This document shows, piece by piece, positions 62,637 to 64,000 of a stretch of 64,000 nucleotides of DNA. Source of the DNA: an uncultured Megasphaera sp. (GTDB lineage: Bacteria > Bacillota > Negativicutes > Veillonellales > Megasphaeraceae). The translations under genes were made by a program, and so were the position numbers. Numbering within the stretch: the first letter of the stretch is position 1; each line of letters starts with the position of its first letter. The stretch lies in assembly GCA_900540735.1 (NCBI GenBank), contig UQHB01000007.1, positions 11,769-75,768 of the forward strand. Reading direction: 5' to 3'. The notes beneath the pieces are model-generated. The model had not been told where the DNA came from. It saw only the letters and a list, made by a program, of their open reading frames with translations, and did no database searches.

Positions 62637-63239
62637 ATGATTTATGGATACGCTAGAGTGTCAACAGTAGGACAGGAACGGAAGGGCAACAGCCTAGAAG
62701 ACCAACAAAAGAAGCTTAAAGAAGCAGGGTGCGAAACAATCATTACGGAACAGTACACAGGAACGAAAGCACACCGCCCAAAATTTGATGGACTTATCAA
62801 CAAGCTAAAAGACGGTGATACCTTAGTTGTAACGAAAATGGATAGGTTTGCCCGAAATGCTACAGACGCAAACGTTATTGCACAGGCATTGCTAAATAAA
62901 GGGATAACATTTAATATCCTAAACATGGGTATCATGAATAATACACCTATGGGAAAATTAATGAAAACAATGTTATTGGGGTTTGCTGAGTTTGAACGAG
63001 ACATGATAGTACAAAGAACGCAAGAAGGAAAAGCTATTGCAAGACAGAAAGGAGGATATAGGGAAGGACGCAAGCCAATAGACAAGGCAAAGACAGACCA
63101 TGCCGTAGAACTAATCAATAACGGACATACCTATAAAGAAGCGGTAAACCTTACAGGACTTTCTAAAAGCACTATTATTCGAGCTGTAAGACGCTATAGA
63201 GCAGAACAGCTGCAGCAGGACGCAAAGCAAGGTCAATAA
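62637..63239 (+). CDS. Serine recombinase (resolvase/invertase family)
   Basis: A 200-residue site-specific recombinase of the small serine (resolvase/invertase) type. The catalytic Ser is S9 in YARVST. Conserved arginines lie in VTKMDRFAR and in FERDMIVQRTQEG. A C-terminal Hin-like helix-turn-helix follows (VNLTGLSKSTIIRAVRRYR). ATG 62637 is preceded by GGGGGT; the residues read upstream of it overlap the promoter region. AT-rich codon use sets it apart from the genes to the left, and it is the only intact gene of the accessory stretch. It could resolve plasmid dimers, invert DNA or act for a transposon. Confidence 0.9.
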   Translation: MIYGYARVSTVGQERKGNSLEDQQKKLKEAGCETIITEQYTGTKAHRPKFDGLINKLKDGDTLVVTKMDRFARNATDANVIAQALLNKGITFNILNMGIMNNTPMGKLMKTMLLGFAEFERDMIVQRTQEGKAIARQKGGYREGRKPIDKAKTDHAVELINNGHTYKEAVNLTGLSKSTIIRAVRRYRAEQLQQDAKQGQ

Positions 63240-63260
63240 CGCCATAGAGACGCAAAGAGC

Positions 63261-63304
63261 CCACATACAGGGAATTATAATAGTCCTTGTGTGTGGCCTT
63301 TTTA
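63261..63304 (+). terminator. Terminator after the recombinase
   Basis: CCACATACAGGGA (63261-63273) pairs fully with TCCTTGTGTGTGG (63284-63296) allowing two G-T pairs, followed by CCTTTTT. Confidence 0.85.
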
Positions 63305-63416
63305 ATGTGTGTCTGTTTTCATCTGTTCCCGTTTTGTATTCCTGCTGTTTTCCACATGGAGAGAAAAAGATACAGGGGGTTGGTTCCACGAATTGAAGAG
63401 AGACGGAAGGAATAAC

Positions 63417-63517
63417 TTAATGATACTTAATGTATACATAATGATACCTAAGGTTTATCCTTAATAGTTATTATAATAATTAATAATAAATAATACTTAA
63501 GGATACATAATGTATAC
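63417..63517. repeat. Helically phased TTAATG-ATAC repeats within an AT-rich palindromic region
   Basis: Related units TTAATGATAC (63417), TTAATGTATAC (63427) and ATAATGATACC (63438), then TTAAGGATAC (63497) and ATAATGTATAC (63507), repeat every 10-11 bp. TATCCTTAA (63456-63464) and TTAAGGATA (63497-63505) form an inverted repeat around a nearly pure A/T segment that can also fold on itself. Iteron-like repeats beside an AT-rich unwinding region resemble a replication origin or partition site of a plasmid or phage; that is inference. Confidence 0.55.
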
Positions 63518-63585
63518 TTTATATTATTATTAATTATTAATAATAAAGATAAACATTAAGTAATACCTTATGTATAACAAAAAGA

Positions 63586-63630
63586 AGACGTAATGTATAT
63601 ATATAGTTACTTATAGTATACATTACGTCT
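63586..63630. repeat. 14-bp perfect inverted repeat
   Basis: AGACGTAATGTATA (63586-63599) with TATACATTACGTCT (63617-63630) encloses a 17-nt A/T-rich loop. There is no T-run after the stem, so it is not a simple terminator. The arm contains TAATGTATA, the core of the phased repeats just upstream, so the same protein may bind both. Confidence 0.7.
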
Positions 63631-63660
63631 CCCATCGCTAAGCTGATTATACAAATTATT

Positions 63661-63689
63661 TTGACATTTGTCAAGTCTTTTATGATAAT
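63661..63689 (+). promoter_or_regulatory. Promoter with palindromic -35 region
   Basis: TTGACA (63661-63666) and GATAAT (63684-63689) are spaced 17 bp apart. The -35 is half of a 14-bp perfect palindrome TTGACATTTGTCAA (63661-63674). The TGTCAA half-site also occurs in the recombinase leader. No gene can be supported downstream within the window. Confidence 0.5.
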
Positions 63690-64000
63690 AATTAAAAATC
63701 ATCCCTTTGTGTCTTAATCAAAGACCATGAGCAAAGGGGAATACATTCCGCATCATGTCGTCTATTTCATAGCCGACGAAAAGAATATAGAAGAGAATCC
63801 AAAGAGTATGGGAATAAGTAATAGTCCTGTACTCTATTTTTTTGTCTGAAATACATTCTATAATAGCCTGTAACATCATTTTATGTTGTACAGGTAAATC
63901 ATATACCCCAACGAATTAACGCGGCTTAAAATGGCTTACAGAAGAAAACGACAGTAGCATAAGCCTAGGCCGTGGCGTTTGGCCTTTATAATAAAATGCA
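63690..64000. other. AT-rich end of window without a supportable gene
   Basis: No frame here has a start codon with a ribosome-binding site and a plausible length. A minus-strand frame ending at 63718 encodes a short membrane-like peptide (TLWILFYILFVGYEIDD) but has no start. A small AGGCC/GGCCT hairpin with TTTAT lies near 63965-63985. Confidence 0.4.

Noticed and set aside
63718..63846. Short minus-strand membrane-like peptide
   Set aside because: No start codon in frame and no ribosome-binding site; a hydrophobic run in AT-rich DNA is expected by chance.
1..64000. CRISPR array or rRNA genes
   Set aside because: No regularly spaced direct repeats of CRISPR size and no rRNA-like sequence were seen on either strand.

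Overview
The window looks like chromosome of a diderm Firmicute of the class Negativicutes, most likely Veillonellaceae near Megasphaera or Anaeroglobus. The reasons are a Gram-negative lipid A, Kdo and Lpt cluster sitting beside Firmicute-type genes (FapR-controlled fatty-acid operon, a FabK-like reductase, a CcpN-like regulator with a PEP synthase regulatory protein) and a DUF3084 protein. The genus is inference. Base composition is moderate and even up to about 61.8 kb, then turns clearly AT-rich.

Layout. 0-5.7 kb: end of an unrecognised gene, a decayed metallophosphoesterase, a LysE/ArgO exporter divergent from a MocR regulator, and a class A penicillin-binding protein. 5.9-10 kb: PEP synthase (ppsA), a CBS-domain repressor and the PEP synthase regulatory kinase/phosphorylase, a gluconeogenic control unit. 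10-17 kb: an unusual operon made of a 1603-residue multidomain protein (HD domain, helical repeats, NadD-like nucleotidyltransferase, GNAT-like domain, PRTase-like domain), a lactate/malate-dehydrogenase-like protein and a flavodoxin-fold oxidoreductase. I recognise no described pathway for it; it is the best candidate for a new system here. 17-25 kb: rpmB, recG, a structured RNA that fits 6S RNA, guaB, a TagA-family glycosyltransferase, psd and pssA (phosphatidylethanolamine synthesis), a family 2 glycosyltransferase and surE.

25-41 kb: outer-membrane lipid cluster lpxC-fabZ-lpxA-lpxI-lpxB-msbA-waaA-lpxK-kdsB-kdsA-kdsD-kdsC-lpxL-lptC-lptA-lptB-lptF/G. It covers most of Kdo2-lipid A synthesis and export, but lpxD, lptD, lptE and a second lptF/G gene are not present. 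41-44 kb: DUF3084, an RNase H-fold protein, a YitT transporter-like protein and a YdbC/PC4 protein behind an elaborate promoter. 44-53 kb: fapR-plsX-fabH-fabD-fabG-acpP-fabK-fabF-rnc-radical SAM, with a FapR-type operator just after the fapR promoter. This operon has no fabZ; the only fabZ is next to lpxC.

53-58.6 kb: the phosphate locus (pstS on the minus strand, pstC, pstA and pstB on the plus strand, with a phosphodiesterase and a LysR regulator between) carries three separate disruptions, in the phosphodiesterase, the LysR gene and pstA. As written, the PstSCAB importer would be non-functional. 58.8-61.6 kb: a biotin-dependent carboxyltransferase subunit, a GNAT acetyltransferase and a flavodoxin/ferredoxin protein.

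61.7-64 kb: a tRNA-Pro(UGG) gene, then an AT-rich accessory stretch with a serine recombinase, TGTCA-type operator repeats, helically phased repeats and large inverted repeats. It looks like the edge of a plasmid, phage or integrated element.
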